In this document: piece by piece, positions 43,977 to 52,390 of the stretch
How positions within the stretch are numbered: position 1 is the stretch's first letter
Layout of the letters: each line of letters opens with the position of its first letter
Notes under the pieces: generated by a model
Database searches by the model: none
What the model saw: the letters and a program-made list of their open reading frames with translations, nothing else
Told to the model about the DNA's origin: nothing
Source: Berkiella sp964496435
Lineage (GTDB): Bacteria; Pseudomonadota; Gammaproteobacteria; Berkiellales; Berkiellaceae
Assembly (NCBI GenBank): GCA_964496435.1
Contig: CAZBZP010000001.1
Location: 124,001-188,000, forward strand
Length of the DNA stretch: 64,000 nt
Direction of reading: 5' to 3'
Translations under genes and position numbers: made by a program

Positions 43977-44852
43977 ATGTCATCAACAATATTGCTTGTC
44001 GTTGATCTCGATTACACGCATTTCTACACTGACAAAAGAGATAAGCTAACAGGCGAACATGTTGTTGCCTGCGAGGCTTGGTTTGGCAGTCCGGCATTTT
44101 GGACCCAAATGTACAGAAGTTTCGTCGAAACGGCTGCTAAACACAATGTGGAGGTTATTTTTGGCATCATCACCAGTAAAGGGGAATCTGATGACTTGTG
44201 CCAAGAAGCAGCTAAACATTTTAGAAGCTTTCTTTGCAATAAGAAAGAAAGCATGTTTAGAACTGAAGCTTATAAAGAATGTATTCTTTACGAATACCCT
44301 GCAAAAAACAAATTATACTATGAAGCCTTAAATGGCGTATTTGCGCAGCCAGCCCCCGAGGCAGAAACCTTCTCGCATTTTATTATCTTAGACGAATATG
44401 ATAGCAACAAAGCAAAGCCTTTATTAAAGTTGGCAACTATTTATGATATCCCAGCTGATTGGTGCATCATTATGGATGATAGTGCAGATGTATTAAAAAA
44501 TGCCGCCCACCATGGTATTAATTGCGTATCCATGGCTTGTTTTGACGAAAATATCGTTCCTGCTAAAGACTTGAGTTCTGCAACGTATGTTAATTCACAT
44601 CTTGAGAGAATAAAATCTGAATTATTTCAGAAACTTGAACAAATTATTGAGAAAAATAAACTTTCTCAAAAATTACAAGAAATTAAAGAAGATTTTGAAG
44701 CGCTGAGTACCGCTGTCACCAAGGAAATCGGCTTGAGTGCTGCAAATGCCATTTGTTTTGGCTTTGATGCCAGTGATTTAACCAACATTTTAGAAGCGCC
44801 TTCGAATAGTGTTTCAAACAGCAATATGAACCCTAGCATACCCAAGATGTAA
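43977..44852 (+). CDS. HAD-like protein of unknown role
   Basis: A 291-residue protein. The N-terminus has a HAD-type motif 1 (LLVVDLDYTHFY), and about residue 165 has a motif 4-like stretch (CIIMDDSADVLKNAAHHGI), so the fold is probably a HAD hydrolase with an inserted cap. A helical Lys/Glu-rich tail follows (about 205-255). I cannot name a substrate. It starts 18 bases after ychF with no clear ribosome site. A second HAD-type protein with the same DLDxT style motif lies at 52391-53608, and such proteins are frequent among Legionellales hypotheticals. Confidence 0.6.
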   Translation: MSSTILLVVDLDYTHFYTDKRDKLTGEHVVACEAWFGSPAFWTQMYRSFVETAAKHNVEVIFGIITSKGESDDLCQEAAKHFRSFLCNKKESMFRTEAYKECILYEYPAKNKLYYEALNGVFAQPAPEAETFSHFIILDEYDSNKAKPLLKLATIYDIPADWCIIMDDSADVLKNAAHHGINCVSMACFDENIVPAKDLSSATYVNSHLERIKSELFQKLEQIIEKNKLSQKLQEIKEDFEALSTAVTKEIGLSAANAICFGFDASDLTNILEAPSNSVSNSNMNPSIPKM

Positions 44853-45043
44853 CAACCTATGCACGGATTAATCTTTGAGTAGGTCAACTACCATTTTTTA
44901 ATAGTCAAATGTTATGGTGAAATTCAGAAAAACCGCATATTAAGCACTTTGGACTTAATAAATATCTCAACGCTTTACAAGCACTGGTGAATATTATTCA
45001 ATACCCTCCTTATATTTAAAATATTGCAGTAAAAGGCAGCAAA

Positions 45044-45586
45044 ATGAGTGCTTTACATATTTATCATGAGTCTTGCGCGAACACGTGTTTATCAGCACTA
45101 ACCTCCCCAAAATTAATCGCCCAAGCATTAAATCAGGTTGGCATCGTTTTTGAGCAATGGCCTACCTATCAATCAATTGGTGTTCAATCAACGCACGAAG
45201 AAATTTTAGAAGCTTATGACGAACAAATTAAAAAATTAATTGCCGAAAATGGATTTCAATCTTGGGACGTAGTGGCATTGAACCCAGATAATCCAAATAA
45301 AGAAGCGCTAAGAAATAAATTTTTATCAGAGCATACTCATAGTGAAGATGAAGTACGCTTCTTTGTCTCCGGTTCAGGGTTATTTACGCTGCATATTGCT
45401 GACAAAGTTTATAGTGTGTTGTGTGAAAGAGGAGACTTTATCAGCGTTCCTGCCAATGTATTACACTGGTTTGATATGGGACCCAACCCACATTTTATCG
45501 CTATAAGATTTTTCAACAATCCAGATGGTTGGATTGCACAATATTCCGGTAGTGATATTGGCGATAGATTTCCTAAAGTTGCTTAA
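45044..45586 (+). CDS. mtnD: Acireductone dioxygenase
   Basis: A 180-residue cupin of the methionine salvage pathway. The metal ligands are visible: H97, H99 and E103 in EHTHSEDEVRFF, and H141 in PANVLHWFDMG. With iron it converts acireductone to 2-oxo-4-methylthiobutanoate plus formate; with nickel it takes an off-pathway route releasing CO. AAAGG precedes the ATG. The HisC-type aminotransferase gene starts 11 bases later. No other mtn gene is in the window. Confidence 0.92.
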   Translation: MSALHIYHESCANTCLSALTSPKLIAQALNQVGIVFEQWPTYQSIGVQSTHEEILEAYDEQIKKLIAENGFQSWDVVALNPDNPNKEALRNKFLSEHTHSEDEVRFFVSGSGLFTLHIADKVYSVLCERGDFISVPANVLHWFDMGPNPHFIAIRFFNNPDGWIAQYSGSDIGDRFPKVA

Positions 45587-45597
45587 CAAGGTATTGT

Positions 45598-46692
45598 ATG
45601 TCTGATGCACTAAAATTAATCCGTCAGGAATTATTAAATATCAAACCTTTTGATACCTCAAGAGAAGGTTTTGAAACAGGTATTTTATTAGATGCGAATG
45701 AATCGCCATGGGATAATAATGACTATGAAGGCATTCAAGCGAATCGCTATGTCGATAGTATGTTTGATCCTAGCATTCTAGAAACGCTATCCAACTTTTA
45801 TCACGTACAGCAAAATCAGATTTTACTAACACGTGGCAGTTGCGAAGGCATAGATTTGCTCGTTAGGGCCTTTTGTCACTCTTATCAAGATTCCATACTG
45901 GTATGCCCACCTACTTTTAGTATTTTTGCACAATGTGCAGCAATACAAGGCGCAAGCGTTATTACGGTTCCCTTAAACGAAGACCAAAATTATGCCTTAG
46001 ATGTGCAAAAAGTGCTTAAAAGTGTAAGTCCAAATACCAAGTTGGTGTTTATTTGCACGCCAAATAACCCTACAGGCAATCTTATTCCTTTTGCTGATAT
46101 CCTTGAGATTGTCAAAGCGCTACAAGGCAAAGCCATGGTAGTCGTTGATGAAGCCTATATGGAATTTGCTAAAGGACAAAGCGCCGCAACACTCGTGAAT
46201 GATTTTAGCAACGTGGTGGTATTACGCACGCTTTCTAAAGCTTTCGGGCTTGCTGGATTACGCTGTGGTGCTCTATTGGCGCAGAATCCTTTAATTCAAA
46301 TATTGACCGGCATGATGCTACCCTTTCCTTTTTCACCCTTAACAACGCAAGCGCTTAAACAAGCGATTAGCCCTCCTCGACTAGAAGCCATGAAAAAACA
46401 AATTACATACATGCGCCAGCAACGAGAATTCGTTAAAGATGCCATTAAGTCCTTGCCTATTGTGAAGCAAGTTTGGGATAGTGAAGGGAATTTCTTATTT
46501 ATTAAATTCCATCATGCAACGCAGGTTTTACATTCTCTTCAAAAGCACAATATTCTTGTTAGGCATTTTATAGGTGTCAAAGGTTATGAAGATGCATTGC
46601 GTATTAGCATCGGGCTTGAAGCACAAAATCAACGTTTAATTAGCCTTTTAAAATCACTTCAAGTGACCTCTGATAATACTTTGCCTGCCTAG
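45598..46692 (+). CDS. hisC: HisC-type aminotransferase
   Basis: A 364-residue fold-type I PLP enzyme. It has the cofactor segments LLTRGSCEGIDLLVRAF and CTPNNPTGNLIP, then VDEAYMEF, and the Schiff-base lysine in LRTLSKAFGLAGLRCG. The pattern is that of histidinol-phosphate aminotransferase. No other his gene is nearby and it is coupled to mtnD, so it might instead, or also, transaminate 2-oxo-4-methylthiobutanoate to methionine. HisC proteins are known for relaxed substrate use. A strong terminator follows. Confidence 0.85.
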   Translation: MSDALKLIRQELLNIKPFDTSREGFETGILLDANESPWDNNDYEGIQANRYVDSMFDPSILETLSNFYHVQQNQILLTRGSCEGIDLLVRAFCHSYQDSILVCPPTFSIFAQCAAIQGASVITVPLNEDQNYALDVQKVLKSVSPNTKLVFICTPNNPTGNLIPFADILEIVKALQGKAMVVVDEAYMEFAKGQSAATLVNDFSNVVVLRTLSKAFGLAGLRCGALLAQNPLIQILTGMMLPFPFSPLTTQALKQAISPPRLEAMKKQITYMRQQREFVKDAIKSLPIVKQVWDSEGNFLFIKFHHATQVLHSLQKHNILVRHFIGVKGYEDALRISIGLEAQNQRLISLLKSLQVTSDNTLPA

Positions 46693-46701
46693 CTAAAAAG
46701 C

Positions 46702-46733
46702 GAAAAAGGGCAAAGTAAGATTTGCCCTTTTTC
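46702..46733 (+). terminator. Terminator of mtnD-hisC
   Basis: A 13-bp stem (46702-46714 with 46721-46733) closes a 6-nt loop, with Ts in the right arm and a T-rich tail. It lies 10 bases after the hisC stop. Confidence 0.9.
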
Positions 46734-46974
46734 TCTCTTGCAATTGCACGACAATGTAAGCAAAAACCTTTATTTACTTATATACTCTGCAATTTTTATC
46801 TGTGCTTAGACATCAAAAAGCATATACAACAATTCATTCTTTTAAATAAGCACAGGGAAATCATAGCGTTATTTATATTTGGGCGACTTTCTTGAATTGC
46901 ATAAAAGTTTATGATTAACTGGATTGTACAAGTTCGCATCTATATGCATTCACTTGTTCAAGGGGGTATTCCTT

Positions 46975-48630
46975 ATGCGCTCTTATTCTTCTAAAGAAAA
47001 TAATAATAACTATCGATATTCAACATTAGCACTGGCACTATCTTTGTTCTGTGTAGGCAATGCAAACGCCGCTGCCGCCAACCCTTGCAATCCTGCAGAT
47101 TCAACTACGGTTGATAAAGTGACGGCCTGTATTTCACAAGGTCATATAACGCAAATGATGCAAGATTTTCAGGCAATTTCCGATAACAATCCTGACTATA
47201 CCTTTGTGAATTTTACCAAACCAAATAGTTCTACACCTCCTGGTAGCCGCGATAGTGGTACTGCTGGTGACAGAGCTTCGGTGGATTACATTGCGAATTA
47301 TATGAGATCATTGGGATATTCTGTAACTATACAATCTTATCCTGTCCCTTATAGCGCAGATAAACAAATTCCTATATTGGCTGAAACTTCACCTTCAAGC
47401 ATTACCTATGTGCCAGGCAAAGACTATTCTTCTGCGACGTTTTCAGGCAATGGCAATATTACAGCGCAAATACAACCTGTTGGTGCCATCATTGATGCAG
47501 CACCGCCCGTAGCACCTACAGCAAGCGGTTGCAACGCTTCCGACTTTGCTAGCTTTGTACCAGGACGTATTGCCTTAATGCAAAGAGGAACCTGTCCAAA
47601 CCGTGATAAAGTTTTAAATGCAATTGCAGCAGGTGCTGTCGGTGTCATTACCTTTAATTACAGCGATGATAACACTGGTAACACATTATTATCACCTGAT
47701 GGTATGACCGTACCCGTGCTAGCTTACATACCCTATCACGTTGGCATCGGGTTGTATCACCAAGCATTACAAGGGCCTGTATCAGTACATATGTTCCTAG
47801 ATGTGCTCAATGAAAATCGCACAACTTACAATGTGATTGCAGACTCTAAATATGGTGATGCAGGTGCTGTTGTCTTACTCGGTGGCCATTACGATTCCAT
47901 TTATGGCGCTGGCATGTTGGATAACGTTTCTGGTGCAGTGAGCATGATGGAAATTGCAGCCGCTATAAAGGATACACCAACCCTTAATAAAGTCCGATTT
48001 GGATTTTGGGGTGGTGAAGAACTTAATCTCTATGGCTCCGATTTTTATGCTGGCACCATAAAACAAGGTGACTTAAACAAAATCGTCTACAATTTAGATT
48101 TTGATGTTACCGCAACCAAGAACTTCACTTACGATATTTCAGATCCTGCCTGGGCGCTTGCACATCCTGATAGCTCCATCAATGATTCAGCATCCTGGAA
48201 AAGCAATGCCGTTAAAGCCTCATCACTTAGTGTGGCTCTATTCAAGCAGTATATGGATTCCAAAGGCATACCCTATACTTCCAGACGTTCGGCTGGCAAC
48301 ATTTCGGGTAGCGATGATGATACCTTCCTAATAGCTGGGATCCCTGTAGGTTCTCTGGTTACAGGTCAAGGGGACGGTAAATCTGCAGCTGAAGCAAGTA
48401 TATTCGGCGGAACCGCAGGTAACTTTGATGTTTGCGCAGATACGCCATATGTGTTCTGTGACAACATTAATAATACTGATCCTGTTGTTCAAGCCTTGGT
48501 GACAAAAGCCTTTGCTGCCGTCACTATTGGTTTGGCTTATGATCATAGTATCAAGAACTCCAAAGGACAAGCCGTATACAAGAAAGGTACCGCGATTATC
48601 GAATCAACAGGACGTCATTTCAAACCTTAA
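46975..48630 (+). CDS. Secreted M28-family aminopeptidase with PA domain
   Basis: Start at 46975, where AAGGGGGT stands 6 bases upstream; an earlier TTG has no ribosome site. This gives 551 residues with a signal peptide ending near NANA (about 31-34). A PA domain (about 155-275) has GRIALMQRGTCPNRDKVLNA. The M28 zinc peptidase part follows, with metal-binding GGHYDSI and GAGMLDNVSGA, and the catalytic glutamates in WGGEELNLYGSDFY. It resembles Vibrio/Pseudomonas leucyl aminopeptidases (PaAP-like), exported by type II secretion in other species. It stands alone and ends at a strong terminator. Likely a nutrient-releasing exoenzyme. Confidence 0.92.
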   Translation: MRSYSSKENNNNYRYSTLALALSLFCVGNANAAAANPCNPADSTTVDKVTACISQGHITQMMQDFQAISDNNPDYTFVNFTKPNSSTPPGSRDSGTAGDRASVDYIANYMRSLGYSVTIQSYPVPYSADKQIPILAETSPSSITYVPGKDYSSATFSGNGNITAQIQPVGAIIDAAPPVAPTASGCNASDFASFVPGRIALMQRGTCPNRDKVLNAIAAGAVGVITFNYSDDNTGNTLLSPDGMTVPVLAYIPYHVGIGLYHQALQGPVSVHMFLDVLNENRTTYNVIADSKYGDAGAVVLLGGHYDSIYGAGMLDNVSGAVSMMEIAAAIKDTPTLNKVRFGFWGGEELNLYGSDFYAGTIKQGDLNKIVYNLDFDVTATKNFTYDISDPAWALAHPDSSINDSASWKSNAVKASSLSVALFKQYMDSKGIPYTSRRSAGNISGSDDDTFLIAGIPVGSLVTGQGDGKSAAEASIFGGTAGNFDVCADTPYVFCDNINNTDPVVQALVTKAFAAVTIGLAYDHSIKNSKGQAVYKKGTAIIESTGRHFKP

Positions 48631-48642
48631 TTTAAAATAAAC

Positions 48643-48679
48643 AAAAGATGATTCGGCGAAGCGCCGAATCATCTTTTTT
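48643..48679 (+). terminator. Strong terminator of the M28 peptidase gene
   Basis: A 15-16 bp stem (left arm 48643-48658, right arm from 48662) with CGGCG/CGCCG at the tip closes an AAG loop and runs into seven Ts. Confidence 0.95.
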
Positions 48680-48847
48680 TGTATATACATACTTCCCGCA
48701 GTGCATTTAAAATGTGTGCTAGAAAATACCAGTTTGGCGCCCTAGCATGACAATTCGTCATTAAAGGCCTCCATTTAATGGATCTTAAGCCTGACGTTAC
48801 GCTATTGTGACACTTATATATAAATTGTGAGCCTAAGAGACCAAAAC

Positions 48848-49117
48848 ATGCGTGAACTTCGCAATCATGAAGTAAAACTTATCAGCGGTGGAGATGACGA
48901 CGAGGATTATAGCGCCATCGATATTTGTGTTGTTTTAGGCGCTGGTATTGGTTTAATCGGTGGTATGTACAGCACGCTTGCCATTATCAAAAAATATCCT
49001 TGTATTTTACTTTCATCAAGAGTCCTTGAACAAGTGACAACAGCAGCCTGTGCAGGTGGTGTTGTAGTTGGTGGCACCATGGGATTTATTACTGGCCTGG
49101 TAATTGACAATACCTAA
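48848..49117 (+). CDS. Small peptide with double-glycine leader; bacteriocin/microcin-like
   Basis: An 89-residue peptide starting at ATG 48848 (AAGAGA upstream; the GTG at 48827 lacks a site). Residues 1-15, MRELRNHEVKLISGG, fit the double-glycine leader of class II bacteriocins and microcins (MREL, acidic at 8, aliphatics at 9 and 12, GG at 14-15). The core begins with six residues of which five are acidic, then two glycine-rich membrane-like stretches (about 24-47 and 67-85) with three cysteines. Leaders of this type are cut by C39-peptidase ABC exporters; none is in the window, nor an obvious immunity gene. Pore-forming or secreted activity is inference. Confidence 0.7.
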   Translation: MRELRNHEVKLISGGDDDEDYSAIDICVVLGAGIGLIGGMYSTLAIIKKYPCILLSSRVLEQVTTAACAGGVVVGGTMGFITGLVIDNT

Positions 49118-49154
49118 TTGCAAAGCCTAACTTTAAATCTAAACCGCATTGTAT

Positions 49155-49168
49155 GTCACAAATGTGAC
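49155..49168. promoter_or_regulatory. Palindrome upstream of the ankyrin-methyltransferase gene
   Basis: GTCACA-AA-TGTGAC, a perfect 6-bp inverted repeat about 90 bases before the start codon. It could be an operator. It is not a CRP site, whose arms face the other way. Confidence 0.3.
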
Positions 49169-49255
49169 TACCAATTCTAAGTAGATAGCAAATTGCTCTG
49201 TCTGAGATAAAAAGTTAAAATTACGACCTTTTTATCATCTACAGTAGAGCTTTTC

Positions 49256-52027
49256 ATGATTAATGCACCTACACTTTCTGATATAGCAAAAAGATTTCGC
49301 CAAGCTGCCGCTGCTGGAAAGCTAAGTGACGTTAAAAAGCTTCTTGAAAAAAATAAGCGCCTTGTTAATCATGAAGGCCCAACCTCCGGCAGAACAGCTC
49401 TGCATTTCGCCGCAGAAAATGGCCACCAAGCTGTTGTAGAACATTTATTAAAAAATAATGCCTCATTAGACAAAGAAGATTTTGAGCTTAATACGCCTTT
49501 AATGGTTGCGCTCATTAATAAGCAGTTTGATCTCGCCATTTATTTAATAGCGCAAAATTGCAGGCTTGACACTTGCAACATGAAAGGCATGAATCCCTTA
49601 CAACTTGCGTTAAGCCTGCCTGAAGAACAAGCAAAGGAAATCGTAGATTTAATTAGAAATAAAATTGCGCAAAATACTGCTTTACATATTAGCAAACAAG
49701 GCGATTTACAATCAATCAATATAGCAGACATTCGCCAAACTTTAATGACACGCTTTAGTGAGCAAAATATACTACAATTACCTGTTATTATTATTTCTAT
49801 GGGTGATAACAAGGAAGATTTATATGCTCTTATAGAGCAGCAACTACCTGCACTTCATCAATTAGGTTATAGGTTTATCTTAAGAGAATACACGACCGAA
49901 TCTCATTTCGTTGATGAGCATGCCTTGAACGATGATTTTGCTCAAAAACACTTTAAACAAATCGAAATAGGTTTTAGTGAAAACCAACGACACCAAGCAT
50001 TATACCAACAAAAAAATGCTAAATTTATTGCTAGGCAATTAGTTGCTAGCGCCAGAGAAAATCAAGGCGGTGCTATACTTCTGCTTAATTCCGGTGCAGT
50101 TGATGTCAAGGAAGTAATAAACAAGTTGCCACACGAAATTGCCAACCAATGTTTATGTTACAGCTCTGAATTAAGCGACCCCGTTGAATCATTAAGGCAA
50201 CAGCTCTCCCAATTAAGTTTATGTGCTTCGCAAGAAAAATCTGTTAAGCAAATATTAGTTAATCCCAATCCACCTCAAAGCACAGATGCACTTGATCTCA
50301 TTAAAGCAAGGCTGAAGCGCGTCAGCGAAGCATTTGAAATAGTCGTTGATAGCAATAAATTAGTTTGTGGCCTTTTTCCTTTTAACGAACACAACCCCTT
50401 TGATGCTAAAACCTATCAACAATTACGCGCTAGAACCCAAAAGAAAATCGGGATCACCCCCCTTTTGGCATGGACTACGACTGTCCAAGCTCAAAAACCG
50501 GCATTATCATTATTCGTGCCTGATCTTTCTAAAGCTAAACCGCAAGCATCTGCGTATTTTCCACAAAGTTCTTCTGATAATTTTCAATTCGAAAATGTCA
50601 TCAAATATTGGTTGACTCTCGAAAGAGGTGCTCCAATTCCAGAATTAAAGGAATTCCCCAGTGTTGAGCGCTATAGCTTAAAATTTCCGCCAGGCAAAGA
50701 ATTGATCATTGAAGAAGGCGCAATTGTTAAACTTGAATTATTGAGATTGCAAAAGACACTTGATATAGGTGCAGACCATTGCAGCAGAACTAAGCTACTA
50801 CGTGCCTATCTTAAAATCCATTTTAAAAATAAATCAACCATCATTTGTCCGATGATTTTCAACCTATCAACGAGGGATATGTTAAATATTGAATGTCTAA
50901 AGGATACTGTCGAGATGTTGGTTGTAAGAGGAGCCATCGTTGATCAATCATTGGCTGATCAAGAAATAAGAAGGATATACAAATGGAAAACAGGCATTTA
51001 TACAAATCAATATGACAAAGCAGTAACAGACTATTATCAAAGAGTACATGATTATATTGCTCAATTACTTTTAGGGAAATTATCTTCCATAAATGATGAT
51101 GTGACTTTATTCTCTTTTGGTTGTGGCGCAGGTAATGAGCTGTTTACTGTTGCAAAACGCTTAAGAGAAAATAAACACAATGTAACCAGCGCTATAGGCA
51201 TTGATATCAATGAAGAAAATTATGCAAAAAATTTAAACAATAAAGATGGCATTCAATTTATGCAGGGTGATTTGCTAAAATTACACAATCTACTTGCAAA
51301 AGCAAAATATGATAGAAATTCACTTAAAATTGGCTTATTTTTAGGGGTTTTAGTGGCAGGTTGCATGAGAGGCTCATATCATGCCTTACAAGTATTACAG
51401 CAAGCAAGAAACCTCGACGGCATTATCATTTGTGGCATGACCGTCGTCATTTTAAATAAGGATACCTTAAAGGCTGCTGGCTTTGAGGTTGAGCAACAAC
51501 AAACCAATGCAAAATTAGAACCGCTCAAAGAAATGATGGTCATTAACGCCGACAACAAAATTGTAGATGCTAAGCATCTTTATTATCTAAAGCCTATGTC
51601 ATCGCAAATGCGAGAACAGTATTTAATTAAACGCGGAACAAAGCGTTCTAGCGCTAACACGTTTGATTGCTTAGATCTTTCCTTTAGCGCCAATCCCTTG
51701 CGAGATATCATGCTATTTGATTTAGATTCTCTTGCGCAAATAAAACAAGTGGATATTAGTTGGAGTTATTTTCTGGATGAAGATATCGAGCCATTTTTTG
51801 AGAAATTATCTCAGTTAAAAATGCCATCTCTAAATGTTTTAGTGTCAGAACATCAATTGGGTTACGGTAAAGTTCTTCAAACCCTTAAAAAATATTCAAC
51901 GATGCATTTAATACTGCGTCAAGACAGTATGAACGAATATGAAATTCCAGCTTATCCCCCCAAAGAAGGCAAAGCGCTTGGGATATACCAGAATTTACCC
52001 ATCAAGAGAATGAACTTTAAGAAATAG
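49256..52027 (+). CDS. Ankyrin-repeat protein with a C-terminal methyltransferase-like domain; candidate effector
   Basis: A 923-residue protein. Residues about 8-135 hold three to four ankyrin repeats (GRTALHFAAENGHQAVVEHLL, NTPLMVALINKQFDLAIYLI). The middle part (about 150-560) is unrecognised. Residues about 600-770 look like a class I SAM methyltransferase: FGCGAGNEL with the glycine loop at 622-626, an acidic IGIDIN at the end of beta 2, and MQGDLLKLHNLL after it. The last 100 residues carry LRR-like segments (FDCLDLSFSANPL, IKQVDISWSYF). There is no signal peptide. Dot1-type enzymes share a fused fold, but no specific family can be named. Likely injected into the host. Confidence 0.75.
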   Translation: MINAPTLSDIAKRFRQAAAAGKLSDVKKLLEKNKRLVNHEGPTSGRTALHFAAENGHQAVVEHLLKNNASLDKEDFELNTPLMVALINKQFDLAIYLIAQNCRLDTCNMKGMNPLQLALSLPEEQAKEIVDLIRNKIAQNTALHISKQGDLQSINIADIRQTLMTRFSEQNILQLPVIIISMGDNKEDLYALIEQQLPALHQLGYRFILREYTTESHFVDEHALNDDFAQKHFKQIEIGFSENQRHQALYQQKNAKFIARQLVASARENQGGAILLLNSGAVDVKEVINKLPHEIANQCLCYSSELSDPVESLRQQLSQLSLCASQEKSVKQILVNPNPPQSTDALDLIKARLKRVSEAFEIVVDSNKLVCGLFPFNEHNPFDAKTYQQLRARTQKKIGITPLLAWTTTVQAQKPALSLFVPDLSKAKPQASAYFPQSSSDNFQFENVIKYWLTLERGAPIPELKEFPSVERYSLKFPPGKELIIEEGAIVKLELLRLQKTLDIGADHCSRTKLLRAYLKIHFKNKSTIICPMIFNLSTRDMLNIECLKDTVEMLVVRGAIVDQSLADQEIRRIYKWKTGIYTNQYDKAVTDYYQRVHDYIAQLLLGKLSSINDDVTLFSFGCGAGNELFTVAKRLRENKHNVTSAIGIDINEENYAKNLNNKDGIQFMQGDLLKLHNLLAKAKYDRNSLKIGLFLGVLVAGCMRGSYHALQVLQQARNLDGIIICGMTVVILNKDTLKAAGFEVEQQQTNAKLEPLKEMMVINADNKIVDAKHLYYLKPMSSQMREQYLIKRGTKRSSANTFDCLDLSFSANPLRDIMLFDLDSLAQIKQVDISWSYFLDEDIEPFFEKLSQLKMPSLNVLVSEHQLGYGKVLQTLKKYSTMHLILRQDSMNEYEIPAYPPKEGKALGIYQNLPIKRMNFKK

Positions 52028-52042
52028 CCTCTTCTATTTTGT

Positions 52043-52390
52043 TTATGCTACAAGCGAGCCATTAGGAACAGGGTGCGAGGGGTGCAATAATATTGTGCCC
52101 TGCTCATCCGACACACAGGCTAAGACCAACACCTCCGATTTTACACCTGCCACCTTTTTTGCCGGAAAATTCATAACTGCGATTATCTGCCTACCGATGA
52201 GTGATGATGGCGTATAGTGCTCTGTTATTTGCGCAGAGCTTGTCTTAATGCCCCATGAACCAAAATCGATGGTCAAAATATAGGCAGGCATGCGTGCCTT
52301 CTCATTTATTTGTGCATCCAAAATCGTACCAGCACACATTTGTATACTCTGGAACGCTTCAAAAGTAATGGACGGATAATCTTGATTCAT
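52043..52390 (-). CDS. csaA: CsaA-like tRNA-binding-fold chaperone
   Basis: A 115-residue OB-fold protein of the CsaA/Trbp111 family. The family opening ITFEAFQSIQMCAGTIL is followed by AYILTIDFGSWGIKTSSAQIT, then VMNFPAKKVAGVKSEVLVL and the C-terminal HPVPNG. CsaA is a small dimeric export-related chaperone in Bacillus that also binds tRNA-like RNA. It starts directly after the stop of the upstream HAD gene on the minus strand, so the two are co-transcribed. Confidence 0.9.
   Translation of the reverse strand: MNQDYPSITFEAFQSIQMCAGTILDAQINEKARMPAYILTIDFGSWGIKTSSAQITEHYTPSSLIGRQIIAVMNFPAKKVAGVKSEVLVLACVSDEQGTILLHPSHPVPNGSLVA

Noticed and set aside
49155..49168. CRP or FNR binding site
   Set aside because: The arms are GTCACA then TGTGAC, the reverse order of the TGTGA-N6-TCACA pattern, with only two bases between.
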